This document shows, piece by piece, positions 48,125-58,479 of a DNA stretch of 64,000 nt. The notes beneath the pieces were generated by a model, which was not told where the DNA came from, did not search any database, and was given only the letters and a program-made list of their open reading frames with translations. Both the position numbers and the translations under genes were made by a program. Location: NCBI GenBank assembly GCA_017643215.1, contig JAEPNV010000001.1, positions 558,001 through 622,000 of the forward strand. The letters are read 5' to 3'. The stretch is from Roseibium sp. (GTDB lineage: Bacteria; Pseudomonadota; Alphaproteobacteria; Rhizobiales; Stappiaceae). Within the stretch, counting starts at the first letter, position 1. Every line of letters begins with the position of its first letter.

Positions 48125-49921
48125 ATGGCAGCAGAATCCGCACCGCCCTTTTTTGCCGAATCGATCATCTTTCTGGCGGCCACCGTCGTGGCGGTTCCGA
48201 TCGCCAAGCGGCTCGGGCTCGGCTCGGTGGTGGGGTATCTGGCGGCGGGTGCTGCGATCGGTCCGTTTGGCCTTGGCTTCCTGGGTTCGGGCGAGGATGT
48301 TCTCCATGTCGCCGAACTCGGGGTCGTGCTGCTGTTGTTCGTGATCGGCCTGGAGCTCGATCCAGCAAAACTCTGGCGCATGAAGCGGGACATATTCGGG
48401 CTCGGCTCCGCGCAGGTCGTGCTGACCGGCCTGACCCTGTTCGCCATCGCCCGGCTGATCGGCTACGAATTCGAATCCGCCCTCGTGATCGGCTTCGGCC
48501 TGGCGTTGTCGTCCACGGCCTTTGCGCTCCAGATCCTTCAGGAGCGCGGCCAATTGTCCTCCGCCTATGGTCAGCGTGCGTTTGGCATCCTTCTGCTTCA
48601 GGACATCGCCATCGTGCCGCTTCTGGCCATGGTTGCGATCCTTGCGCCCGACGAAGGGCCGTCAACGGGCACGAAACTCATCTCCGAGGTCGGGCTGGTT
48701 GTGGCCGCCGTTGCGGGCGTGATCCTGGCCGGCCGGTATCTGGTGTCGCCCCTGTTCTTGCTGTTGGCCTCATCGCGCGCCCGGGAGGTGATGGTCGCCG
48801 CCGCGCTGCTCGTGGCCCTGGGCAGCGCCGGCATCATGCAGGCGGTGGGCCTGTCGATGGCGCTGGGCGCGTTTCTGGCGGGCGTGCTGTTGGCCGAATC
48901 GAGTTTCCGCCACACGCTGGAAGCCGATATCGAACCGTTCCGGTCATTGCTGATGGGGCTTTTTTTCGTTGCTGTCGGCATGTCCCTGGATTTCCTGGTG
49001 CTTGCGGACAATCTCGGATTTATCGCCGCGGGCGTTGTCGGGATCATGGTGATCAAGGGCCTGTTCTTGTGGGGCCTTGCTCGGGTGACCGGATCGGCGA
49101 ATTCCGATGCCCTCCGGATTGCGGTGACCTTGCCGCAAGGCGGCGAATTCGCCTTCGTGCTGTTCACCGCCGCCGTCGGCGCGCAGATCTTTCCCTATCA
49201 GACCGCCAATCTGCTCAACGCGATGGTGATCCTGACCATGCTTTTGACGCCCGTGGCGTGCCTCGGTCTGGAGTGGCTGGCCGAGCGGCTGAAGGCCAGC
49301 GGCGTGGAAAACCCGGCGGTGGAAACCTTCGAGGAAGCAACGCCGACCGTCTTGGTCATCGGTTTTGGACGCTTCGGCATGACGGTGGCGCAGATCCTGA
49401 CCTCCGACGGTCTGGAAATCACCGCGATCGACAACCGGCCGGACCGGATCGCCTATGCCCGCAAGCTTGGCTACAAGGTCTATTATGGCGATGCGACCCG
49501 CGCGGACGTTCTGGCGGCCGCAGGCGCGGGCAAGGCGGCGCTTGTCGCCATGTGCATTGAGAACGACCGGGTGATGGAACAGGCCATCGACCTTGTCCGT
49601 GAAGGCTTTCCAAACGCCAAGCTGTTCTGCCGGGCAACCGACCGCGCGCACGCGCTGGAACTCACCAAGAAGGGCGTCGATTATCAAATCCGCGAAACGT
49701 TTGAATCAAGCCTGGCCTTCGGCCGCGCCGCGCTTGAGGTGCTGGGAACGCCGAGCGACCGGATCGCCCAGATCGACGAGGATGTGCGCCGGCGGGACAA
49801 GGAGCGTCTGGAGGTTCAGCTTGCCGAAGGGCTGTATGCGGGAACCGACCGGCTCCATTCTGTCACGCCGCGCAAAAGCTCCTCTCAGAAGACCCCGGAC
49901 AGTGAGGGCGAGCCGGCTTGA
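48125..49921 (+). CDS. CPA2-family cation:proton antiporter with RCK domain (KefB/KefC-like)
   Basis: 598 residues. About 12 membrane helices in the N-terminal 385 residues (LGLGSVVGYLAAGAAIGPFG, LLLFVIGLELDP) are followed by a TrkA-N/RCK domain with a Rossmann loop VIGFGRFGMTVAQIL and YYGDATRADVLAAAG. Probably a K+/H+ antiporter gated by nucleotide; no glutathione-specific partner (kefG/kefF) is adjacent. Confidence 0.93.
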   Translation: MAAESAPPFFAESIIFLAATVVAVPIAKRLGLGSVVGYLAAGAAIGPFGLGFLGSGEDVLHVAELGVVLLLFVIGLELDPAKLWRMKRDIFGLGSAQVVLTGLTLFAIARLIGYEFESALVIGFGLALSSTAFALQILQERGQLSSAYGQRAFGILLLQDIAIVPLLAMVAILAPDEGPSTGTKLISEVGLVVAAVAGVILAGRYLVSPLFLLLASSRAREVMVAAALLVALGSAGIMQAVGLSMALGAFLAGVLLAESSFRHTLEADIEPFRSLLMGLFFVAVGMSLDFLVLADNLGFIAAGVVGIMVIKGLFLWGLARVTGSANSDALRIAVTLPQGGEFAFVLFTAAVGAQIFPYQTANLLNAMVILTMLLTPVACLGLEWLAERLKASGVENPAVETFEEATPTVLVIGFGRFGMTVAQILTSDGLEITAIDNRPDRIAYARKLGYKVYYGDATRADVLAAAGAGKAALVAMCIENDRVMEQAIDLVREGFPNAKLFCRATDRAHALELTKKGVDYQIRETFESSLAFGRAALEVLGTPSDRIAQIDEDVRRRDKERLEVQLAEGLYAGTDRLHSVTPRKSSSQKTPDSEGEPA

Positions 49922-49937
49922 TCGGTGCTTCGGCACG

Positions 49938-50504
49938 TTAGGGAAGTACGTCGTAGCCGGCTGAAAACCCGTTGAGCGATATCGGAATCCCGATGCCTTC
50001 CTCGGGCGTCTGGAAAATGATGAAGGTCGCCTGGGCCCCGGCCCGCAGTTTTGAGAGCAACTCGTCTTCCAAGATCACCTCCGCGATGCAGCCGTTGGGC
50101 AGGCAACGCACGAACCCGGCCCGGCCGATATCCGCCTCGTCGACCCGAAGACCCAGCCCCGATGGCAACAGGACACCAAGCGGCGCCAGCACCCGCAGGA
50201 TCCGGGCCTGCCTGTCGGCGGTTTTCAGGACGATCACCGACAGGCCGACATTCTCACGGTCCTCAGCCGTGACATTTTGGATCAGTGCGCACTGTTCGCT
50301 GGCCGCGCCCGGCGGCGTGTCACAGCGCAATTGCCAGTCGCCATGGCTGGACCGGACCTCGCCTTGTGCCAACGCGGGCGTTGTGCCGAGCGCCATCGCG
50401 GCACAGAAGAAAAGGCCTCTTATCGTTCCTGGAATCCGCTCGGTAAGCCGCCTGATACCGGTGTTTTTATCGGCTTTTTCGCTGACGGGTAACGGAAGGG
50501 GCAA
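49938..50504 (-). CDS. Invasion-associated locus B (IalB) family exported protein
   Basis: 188 residues. Signal peptide (GLFFCAAMALGTTPALA), then GDWQLRCDTPPG and two cysteine pairs (SEQCALIQ; VRCLPNGC) typical of IalB, a periplasmic family named in Bartonella. Function unknown in free-living relatives. TTG at 50504 is chosen because ggagga lies 7 nt upstream; the only ATG (50582) would put 26 non-signal residues first. Confidence 0.86.
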   Translation of the reverse strand: MPLPLPVSEKADKNTGIRRLTERIPGTIRGLFFCAAMALGTTPALAQGEVRSSHGDWQLRCDTPPGAASEQCALIQNVTAEDRENVGLSVIVLKTADRQARILRVLAPLGVLLPSGLGLRVDEADIGRAGFVRCLPNGCIAEVILEDELLSKLRAGAQATFIIFQTPEEGIGIPISLNGFSAGYDVLP

Positions 50505-51026
50505 TGGGTGGTCCTCCGAAAATGTCCAGTCGCGGATGCCGGTCCGGAGGGTCTCCCGGCCGGCGAATCGCGGTGATGTCATCTGGGCGACATTGCCGCA
50601 TGGGGAGGAATGTGACCAGCCCCTGCGCCTCCGGTGCGGGTAGTTCTGCGGGCTTGTCGCCAGGTTTTCCGCGGAAACGACCTGTCATTGATCGACCTCA
50701 ATCAGTGTCAAAGCTCCTGTACACCTGAAATCGCATCATAACCGTTGCAGATTGGCGCCCGTTATGGTTTTTGTGCGCCCGAAACGTGTCGGGCGTGCGA
50801 TGCGGCAGATCGCCGCTTAGACCAAGGGCGAGTTCGCGTTAAGTTCGCGAGTGTGGTTACTATCTGGCCCGCGGAGCCGCCTGGCTTCGAGTCGGATGAT
50901 CAGACCCGACACGCCAAAACCGCCGGCGTGCAGTCTTGCGCGACGATATGGGAAACCAGCGCTGGTTTCAGGATTGACATGCGTATGCCGCGGCGCCGTC
51001 CGCGGTTGAGGGAAGGGAGCGCAGAC
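50505..51026. other. Divergent spacer upstream of the cytochrome oxidase operon
   Basis: About 522 nt between the IalB-family start and the coxB start; it should hold the oxidase promoter. A weak FNR-like half match lies at 50688-50701. An upstream extension of the coxB frame to 50745 exists but its sequence is not protein-like. No RNA gene recognised. Confidence 0.4.
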
Positions 51027-51953
51027 GTGAAGGCAGTCTTCAAACGTCTCATGCATTGGGCCGCCGCGGCGGCCGCGACCGCCGGACTTGTTCCGGCAGC
51101 CATGGCGGAAGAAGCCGCCATCAGAAACTGGCAACTTGGGTTCCAGCCGTCCGTCAGCGACATGATGGATGACATTTCCTGGTTCAACAATTTGACCCTC
51201 ATCATCATCACCGTGATCACGCTGTTCGTGCTTGCGCTTTTGATCCTCGTGATGGTCCGGTTCAACGCAAAGGCCAATCCGGTGCCCTCGCGGACATCCC
51301 ACAACACCATGATCGAGGTCGTTTGGACGGTCGTTCCGATCTTGATCCTGGTGGTCATCGCGGTCCCGTCGTTCCGTTTGCTGTACAAGCAGCTTGAGAT
51401 CCCGGAATACGAGATGACGGTGAAGGCGACGGGTTATCAGTGGTACTGGGGCTATGAATACACCGACGAGAACATGAACGAACTCTACTTCGATTCGTAC
51501 ATGATCGCGGACGACGAACGCGCATCCGTTGCCGAGGCGCGCGGTGTTACGGTCGATGAAGTGCCCCGTCTTCTGGCGGTGGATTACGATATGGTGGTGC
51601 CGGTCGACACGACCGTTCGCTTGCAGGTGACCGCGGCCGACGTGCTGCACGCCTTTGCGATGCCTGCCATGGGGCTCAAGATCGACGCCATTCCGGGCCG
51701 TTTGAACGAGACCTGGTTCCGGGCACGGGAAACCGGCGTCTACTACGGGCAATGCTCCGAACTGTGCGGCAACCTGCACGCATTCATGCCGATCGCGATC
51801 CGCGTGGTGACCAAGGAGCAGTACGCACAATGGTCCGTCGCGGCCCAGGACGATCTCGACACCGCCAATGAGCAGCTCCTGGCCGCCATTGCCGCTGATC
51901 GCAAGGTCGCCGCCATTACGAAGGACGGAACGGAAGCTGTCGCCGCGAACTGA
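51027..51953 (+). CDS. coxB: Cytochrome c oxidase subunit II
   Basis: 308 residues. Signal sequence, two membrane helices (LTLIIITVITLFVLALLILV; VVPILILVVIAVP) and a periplasmic CuA domain with YQWYWGYEY and the copper ligands CSELCGNLHAFMP. Accepts electrons from cytochrome c. GTG at 51027 follows gggag at a suitable distance and removes an unsupported N-terminal extension. Confidence 0.96.
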   Translation: MKAVFKRLMHWAAAAAATAGLVPAAMAEEAAIRNWQLGFQPSVSDMMDDISWFNNLTLIIITVITLFVLALLILVMVRFNAKANPVPSRTSHNTMIEVVWTVVPILILVVIAVPSFRLLYKQLEIPEYEMTVKATGYQWYWGYEYTDENMNELYFDSYMIADDERASVAEARGVTVDEVPRLLAVDYDMVVPVDTTVRLQVTAADVLHAFAMPAMGLKIDAIPGRLNETWFRARETGVYYGQCSELCGNLHAFMPIAIRVVTKEQYAQWSVAAQDDLDTANEQLLAAIAADRKVAAITKDGTEAVAAN

Positions 51954-51971
51954 TCGCGGCGGCCCGCATGA

Positions 51972-53627
<1,656 letters not shown>

Positions 53628-53636
53628 TCCGACCGG

Positions 53637-53693
53637 GCGGCGGGCAAGCCCGCCGCACCGGCCGCTTTCACCGCGCCGGCCTCCGGCGCGGTG
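53637..53693 (+). terminator. Two strong hairpins after coxA
   Basis: GCGGCGGGC/GCCCGCCGC (53637-53656, 9 bp) and CACCGCGCCGG/CCGGCGCGGTG (53669-53693, 11 bp, 3-nt loop), followed only by a short catttga. Either an attenuator between coxA and ctaB or a stabiliser of the coxBA message end. Confidence 0.55.
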
Positions 53694-53775
53694 CATTTGA
53701 TAAAACGAGAAAATCACCGGCCGTTGGCCAATTCCGCCCGCTGGACCGGTGCATGTGAGTAAAGGACGTGAAGGC

Positions 53776-54720
53776 ATGTCGCTTGTCGACCGCCAGGATA
53801 CATTGACCATTCCGGCCACCGACCGCTGGGACGGGGGCATGGGTTCGGTCGGCGACTATGTGGCCCTTTTGAAGCCGCGCGTCATGTCACTGGTGATCTT
53901 CACCGCCTTCGTCGGCATGATGCTGGCGCCCGGGTCTCTCCATCCGGTCCTTGCCGCCGTCGCGCTGTTGTGTATTGCCGTCGGCGCTGGTGCCTCTGGC
54001 GCGCTGAACATGTGGTACGACGCCGATATCGACCGGATCATGTCACGGACCGCCAAACGCCCGATTCCGGCCGGCAAGGTGACCCCCGATGAAGCGCTTG
54101 CCTTCGGCATGACCTTGTCCATCGGCTCGGTGCTGACGCTCGGGCTGTTGGTCAACTGGTTCGCCGGCGCGTTTCTCGCCTTCACAATCTTCTTCTACGC
54201 CGTTGTCTATACGATGTGGCTCAAGCGTTCGACGCCGCAGAACATCGTCATCGGCGGGGCCGCCGGCGCCTTTCCGCCGATGATCGGTTGGGCGTCCGTC
54301 ACGGGCAATGTCAGCCTGGAAAGCCTGGTTCTGTTCCTGATCATCTTCATGTGGACGCCGCCGCATTTCTGGGCGCTGGCGCTCTTCAAGAAAGGCGACT
54401 ACGAGACCGCTGGCGTGCCGATGCTGCCGGTGACGTCCGGCGAGGAGTCAACGCGCCATCACATTCTCGTCTACTCGCTTTTGCTGGCGCCGATTGGTGT
54501 GGCACCATTTCTGTTCGGCTATGCCAGCATCGCCTACGGCGTGATTTCAATGGGTCTTGGCGCCGCTTTCGTCGCGCTGGCCTATGACGTCTGGCGCAAG
54601 CGTTCGGGAGATGTCGCCCGCACTGCCAGCATCCGCCTGTTCAAGTTCTCGATTTACTATCTGTTCTTGTTGTTCGCCGTGCTGTTTTTGGAAAGCATCC
54701 TTGGAAGGATGATGGCATGA
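53776..54720 (+). CDS. ctaB: Protoheme IX farnesyltransferase
   Basis: Makes heme O for the oxidase. About 314 residues, multi-helix. [21 protein letters not shown] is the Asp-rich prenyl-diphosphate motif. ATG at 53776 with gaagg upstream; an upstream ATG at 53749 is less likely. The stop overlaps the next start (ATGA). Confidence 0.95.
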   Translation: MSLVDRQDTLTIPATDRWDGGMGSVGDYVALLKPRVMSLVIFTAFVGMMLAPGSLHPVLAAVALLCIAVGAGASGALNMWYDADIDRIMSRTAKRPIPAGKVTPDEALAFGMTLSIGSVLTLGLLVNWFAGAFLAFTIFFYAVVYTMWLKRSTPQNIVIGGAAGAFPPMIGWASVTGNVSLESLVLFLIIFMWTPPHFWALALFKKGDYETAGVPMLPVTSGEESTRHHILVYSLLLAPIGVAPFLFGYASIAYGVISMGLGAAFVALAYDVWRKRSGDVARTASIRLFKFSIYYLFLLFAVLFLESILGRMMA

Positions 54721-54878
54721 ACACCGGCGATGATGGGGTCAAGCTGACCACGGAACAAAAAAAGCGCCGCCGGTCCCGCTCGCTCGCGATCGCCCTGACG
54801 CTCGCCGCGCTCGTGATCCTGTTCTACGTGGTCACAATCGTGAAGATGGGACCTGAAATCATGAACCGTCCTTTGTGA
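54717..54878 (+). CDS. 53-residue single-helix protein of the cox operon (CoxF-like)
   Basis: Starts at the ATG overlapping the ctaB stop and ends at TGA 54876-54878. A basic N-terminal part ([12 protein letters not shown]) precedes one membrane helix ([20 protein letters not shown]) and a short tail ([11 protein letters not shown]). Small proteins of this kind between ctaB and ctaG are seen in alphaproteobacteria and often called CoxF; assignment rests on position and shape. Confidence 0.8.
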   Translation: MNTGDDGVKLTTEQKKRRRSRSLAIALTLAALVILFYVVTIVKMGPEIMNRPL

Positions 54879-54886
54879 GGCCGCGG

Positions 54887-55495
54887 ATGAGTGACACAAA
54901 CCAGGAAAGCCGCCGGTCGGGCAAGCAGGACCTGAAAGTGGCCCTGTCCTGCGTGGGCATGTTCGTTTTCATGATCGGTATGGCCTACGCGGCGGTTCCG
55001 CTCTACGATCTCTTCTGCCGGGTAACCGGATTTGGCGGGACGACACAGGTCGCCGAGCAAGAAAGCGATGTGATCCTCGACCGGATTGTGACGATCCGCT
55101 TCGATGGAAACGTGAACCGCGGTCTGTCCTGGTCGTTCAAGCCGGAACAGCGGTCGGTCGACCTGAATGTCGGCGAGACCGGCCAGTTGGCCTATGTGGC
55201 GCAAAATATCGGCGAGGACTTCACGGTCGGCACGTCGACCTTCAACGTCACGCCGCTTGCCGCCGGGGCCTATTTCAACAAGATCCAGTGTTTCTGTTTC
55301 ACCGAGCAGCCTTTGGAGGCGGGAGAATCGGTAGAAATGCCGGTCATCTTCTTTGTCGATCCGGACATCGACAAGGATCCGGAACTGGCGCACGTGAAAG
55401 AAATCACCCTGTCCTACACGTTCTTCCCGGTCGACGAACCCGAAAAGCCGGTGGCGGCGCGGGCCGATGAGGCGTCCGAGGAAGCGAAACTATGA
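54887..55495 (+). CDS. ctaG: Cytochrome c oxidase assembly protein CtaG (Cox11)
   Basis: About 202 residues. One N-terminal membrane helix (VALSCVGMFVFMIGMAYAAVP) and a periplasmic domain with the copper-binding FNKIQCFCFTEQ motif. Delivers copper to CuB of subunit I. ATG at 54887 (MSDTNQES) has a better context than 54875. Confidence 0.95.
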   Translation: MSDTNQESRRSGKQDLKVALSCVGMFVFMIGMAYAAVPLYDLFCRVTGFGGTTQVAEQESDVILDRIVTIRFDGNVNRGLSWSFKPEQRSVDLNVGETGQLAYVAQNIGEDFTVGTSTFNVTPLAAGAYFNKIQCFCFTEQPLEAGESVEMPVIFFVDPDIDKDPELAHVKEITLSYTFFPVDEPEKPVAARADEASEEAKL

Positions 55496-55543
55496 TAATA
55501 CTGCGGCAACCCGCAGGATCCAATTGCGTTGGGGAGCTTGCCA

Positions 55544-56410
55544 ATGGCTGAGGCACATACCAAAAACCACGACTACCACCTGGTTGATCCCAGTCCGTGG
55601 CCCTTTATCGCGTCGATTGGCGCGTTTCTTATGGCGCTCGGCGCCATCGGCTTCATGCGGGCGGTCAACAACGACACGTTCATCGTCTTCGGCATCAACC
55701 TGACCGGATGGGGTCTGCTGGCGGTTGGCCTGCTGATCGTGCTTTACACCATGTACGCCTGGTGGCGCGACACGGTCCGCGAATCCCATGCCGGCCACCA
55801 CACGCGCGTCGTCTCGTTGCATCTGCGCTACGGCATGATCCTGTTCATCGCCTCCGAAGTGATGTTCTTTGTGGCCTGGTTCTGGGCCTACTTCGATGTG
55901 GCCCTGTTCGCGGGCGAGGCGATCCAGTATCAGCGCGTTGAAGCGACCGGTGGTGTCTGGCCGCCCGAGGGCATCGAGACCTTCGATCCCTGGCACTTGC
56001 CGCTGCTGAACACGATTGTCCTGCTCCTGTCCGGCACGACTGTGACCTGGGCGCACCATGCGCTGCTTCACAACGACCGGGATGGTCTGAAATGGGGTCT
56101 GACGCTGACGGTGATCCTCGGGATCCTGTTCTCGCTCCTGCAGGCCTATGAGTATTCTCACGCAGCGTTCGATTTCAGCGGCAACATCTACGGCGCAACC
56201 TTCTACATGGCGACCGGCTTCCACGGCTTCCACGTGATTGTCGGGACGATCTTCCTGGCCGTGTGTCTCGGACGGGCAGTGGCGGGCCAGTTCACGCCGC
56301 AAAAGCATTTCGGCTTCGAGGCTGCTGCCTGGTACTGGCACTTCGTTGACGTGGTCTGGCTGTTCCTGTTCGTGGCCATTTACGTCTGGGGTGCCGGTCC
56401 GCTGCACTGA
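55544..56410 (+). CDS. coxC: Cytochrome c oxidase subunit III
   Basis: 288 residues with seven membrane helices. [20 protein letters not shown] at the start and [20 protein letters not shown] and [16 protein letters not shown] near the end are diagnostic. ATG at 55544 with ggggag upstream. Confidence 0.97.
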   Translation: MAEAHTKNHDYHLVDPSPWPFIASIGAFLMALGAIGFMRAVNNDTFIVFGINLTGWGLLAVGLLIVLYTMYAWWRDTVRESHAGHHTRVVSLHLRYGMILFIASEVMFFVAWFWAYFDVALFAGEAIQYQRVEATGGVWPPEGIETFDPWHLPLLNTIVLLLSGTTVTWAHHALLHNDRDGLKWGLTLTVILGILFSLLQAYEYSHAAFDFSGNIYGATFYMATGFHGFHVIVGTIFLAVCLGRAVAGQFTPQKHFGFEAAAWYWHFVDVVWLFLFVAIYVWGAGPLH

Positions 56411-56509
56411 CGGCGCCACTGAAGATGACCTGAACTGGCGCCCGGCCCGAAAATGCGGCCGGGCGCTTGTTGTTTAAGGTGCGGCAACCATCAAGAGGGA
56501 CCCGCTGGA

Positions 56510-56887
56510 GTGATCGACAAGGCTCAGTATCCATCGGCCAATCCGGTATCGGCCGGTCTCGCCGGCCGGTGCCCGCGCTGTGGCCAGGGGCGTTTGTTCG
56601 ACGGCTTTCTTGCCCTTCGCTCCGGGTGTTCCACATGCGGGCTGAGCTATGACTTTGCCGACAGCGGCGACGGACCCGCCGTCTTTGTCATCATGCTGAT
56701 CGGCTTTGTCATCGTCGGCCTGGTGTTGATCGTCGAATTGTCGTTCCAGCCGCCAATCTGGGTGCACATGGTCCTTTGGCTGCCCCTGACGGCCATTCTC
56801 GCCGCAGCCGTGTTGAGACCCTTGAAAGGCCTGCTCATTGCGATGCAGTTCCGGCATCAGGCCGAGGAGGGCAAGCTTGACGACTGA
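56510..56887 (+). CDS. DUF983-family membrane protein
   Basis: 125 residues. Two CxxC pairs (CPRCGQG; CSTCGL) precede two membrane helices. The family is a regular member of alphaproteobacterial cox operons between coxC and SURF1; it may take part in oxidase assembly. GTG at 56510 with gaggga upstream. Confidence 0.88.
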   Translation: MIDKAQYPSANPVSAGLAGRCPRCGQGRLFDGFLALRSGCSTCGLSYDFADSGDGPAVFVIMLIGFVIVGLVLIVELSFQPPIWVHMVLWLPLTAILAAAVLRPLKGLLIAMQFRHQAEEGKLDD

Positions 56888-57656
56888 CAATGCGCCCGCC
56901 GCCGGCCGCAACAAGCCGGCCCGCAAGCTGGTTGTGCCCGCCCTGGTCACCCTGGCGGCACTCGCGGTGCTCCTCAATCTCGGTTTCTGGCAGCTTGACC
57001 GGCTGGCCTGGAAGAGCGAATTGATCGAGCGCGTCGAGGCTGGCGTTACACTGCCGCCGGTCCCCGCGCCGGGACCGGACGCATGGGACGGCCTGTCATC
57101 GGAAGCCGACTATCTTCGAGTTTCGCTGGACGGCCGTTTTCAGGACGGGACGGCGTTTTATTACACGTCATTGAGTGACCCGGTGGGGACCTATGACGGT
57201 CCCGGTCTTCTCGTCTATAGCCCGCTCGTCACCAGCGATGGATGGACTGTCCTGGTCAACCGGGGGTTCATTCCCCAGGGCTTGGCGGACAGTGCCCGCG
57301 CCGAAGTTTTGAGCGTGCCGGAAGGTCCGCAGCGCCTCACCGGGCTGCTGCGCCTGTCCGAAAAACCCAATTGGACCACGCCGGCGCCCGATCCTTCCGA
57401 CCGGATCTGGTTTGCCCGGGACACGGGTGCGATGGGGGAGGCGCTGGATCTTAGTCCGCAAACCCTGGCGCCCTATAGCGTCGATCTGGACGCGGCGTTT
57501 ACCCCGGAGACCGGTCTGCCGCAGGCCGGGGAGACGGTCGTGCGTTTCAAGAACGATCATCTGGGCTATGCCCTGACCTGGTTCGGTCTAGCCGCCACAC
57601 TGATCGGTGTGTTCCTCGCCTATGCCGCGCACATTCTGCGGGGCCAGCCGGACTGA
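56877..57656 (+). CDS. SURF1-family oxidase assembly protein
   Basis: 259 residues with a helix at each end (LVTLAALAVLLNLGFWQLDRL; YALTWFGLAATLIGVFLAY). GFWQLDRLAWK and LVNRGFIP are family marks. Helps insert heme a into subunit I. TTG at 56877 is the likely start: gaggaggg lies about 5 nt upstream, inside the end of the DUF983 gene. Confidence 0.93.
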   Translation: MTTDNAPAAGRNKPARKLVVPALVTLAALAVLLNLGFWQLDRLAWKSELIERVEAGVTLPPVPAPGPDAWDGLSSEADYLRVSLDGRFQDGTAFYYTSLSDPVGTYDGPGLLVYSPLVTSDGWTVLVNRGFIPQGLADSARAEVLSVPEGPQRLTGLLRLSEKPNWTTPAPDPSDRIWFARDTGAMGEALDLSPQTLAPYSVDLDAAFTPETGLPQAGETVVRFKNDHLGYALTWFGLAATLIGVFLAYAAHILRGQPD

Positions 57657-57682
57657 AAAAGCGCGGCCTTGAGTGGCCGCGC
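57656..57682 (-). terminator. GC hairpin with T-run, minus orientation
   Basis: GCGCGGCC (57661-57668) and GGCCGCGC (57675-57682) form a perfect 8-bp stem; on the minus strand TTTTT follows. It would end minus-strand transcripts from the peroxiredoxin side. A related hairpin recurs at 57825-57844. Confidence 0.65.
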
Positions 57683-57692
57683 CGAGGGTGAC

Positions 57693-57799
57693 GACACTCG
57701 CCGATTTTTCCGTCGTCATCCTCGGACAAAGTTCCGAGGATCCATAAAAATCAAAGCGTTATGGATGCTCGGGACATGCCCGAGCATGACTGCCGAAAG
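57693..57799 (-). repeat. Dispersed two-hairpin element, copy 2
   Basis: 107 bp, the inverted copy of 21683-21790 (about 92% identical). Its hairpins are gatgctcggg/cccgagcatg-type and atcctcgga/tccgaggat. It lies between the two related GC hairpins at 57661-57682 and 57825-57844. Confidence 0.85.
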
Positions 57800-57824
57800 A
57801 TAAACTGATTTGTCATCACCCTCA

Positions 57825-57850
57825 GCGCGGCCCTGGTGCCGCGCCTTTTC
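57825..57850 (+). terminator. Rho-independent terminator after the cox operon
   Basis: GCGCGGC (57825-57831) and GCCGCGC (57838-57844) flank a 6-nt loop and are followed by cttttcc on the plus strand. The arm sequence is shared with the hairpin at 57661-57682. Confidence 0.6.
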
Positions 57851-57873
57851 CGATTTCGATATTGGCGGTGCGC

Positions 57874-58356
57874 TTAGAGCGCCTGCAAGATGGCGGCAGC
57901 ACCCGTCGCGGTTGCTTCGCCCGGGCTGTCCTCGACCGCCAGGAACGTAACTTCGCCGTCCTTGGCGATCAGGGCGAAGCGCTGCGACCGTGTGTGACCG
58001 AAGATCGGCGCGTCCAGTGCGAGGCCGAGGGCCTTGATGAACGCCGCGTCCGTGTCGGACAGGAACTCAACCGCGCCGTTGGCCTTCGAAGCCTTGGCCC
58101 AGGCGTCCATCACAAAGACGTCGTTGACCGACACGACGGCGATGGCATCAACGCCCTTTGACTTGATGGTGTCACCATGCTCCAAAAAGCCGGGCAGGTG
58201 GTTCATGTGACAGGTGGGCGTGAAGGCGCCCGGCACCCCGAACAGGACAACGGTTTTCCCGTTAAACAAGTCTGCGCTCGTTTTTTCACCCGGGCCGTCC
58301 GCGGTCATCACCTTGAATGATGCGTCCGGAAGGTGGTCACCTACCTTGATTGTCAT
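57874..58356 (-). CDS. Peroxiredoxin of the Prx5 (atypical) type
   Basis: 160 residues. The peroxidatic Cys lies in PGAFTPTCHMNH (PxxxTxxC). No second conserved cysteine is seen, so a glutaredoxin or other thiol probably reduces it. Reduces peroxides in the cytoplasm. Confidence 0.93.
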   Translation of the reverse strand: MTIKVGDHLPDASFKVMTADGPGEKTSADLFNGKTVVLFGVPGAFTPTCHMNHLPGFLEHGDTIKSKGVDAIAVVSVNDVFVMDAWAKASKANGAVEFLSDTDAAFIKALGLALDAPIFGHTRSQRFALIAKDGEVTFLAVEDSPGEATATGAAAILQAL

Positions 58357-58479
58357 GAAGTGTCTCCAGAATGATCTCCCCTACCGCACCCCGCGGCGGT
58401 TCGCTTCTCACATAGGGTAGACGCTGGCTGCCGTCGAGGCGCGGTTTTGAAACTTGTGGACGGGAGGTTCAGCCTTACG

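Noticed and set aside
47965..49560. A 531-codon frame overlapping the antiporter gene on the same strand
   Set aside because: Its product is Arg/Gly-rich and unlike any protein, while the other frame encodes a clear CPA2 antiporter.
50688..50701. FNR/FixK-like box TTGAT-cgac-CTCAA upstream of the oxidase operon
   Set aside because: One mismatch in a short motif, more than 300 nt from coxB and no supporting promoter; chance is likely.
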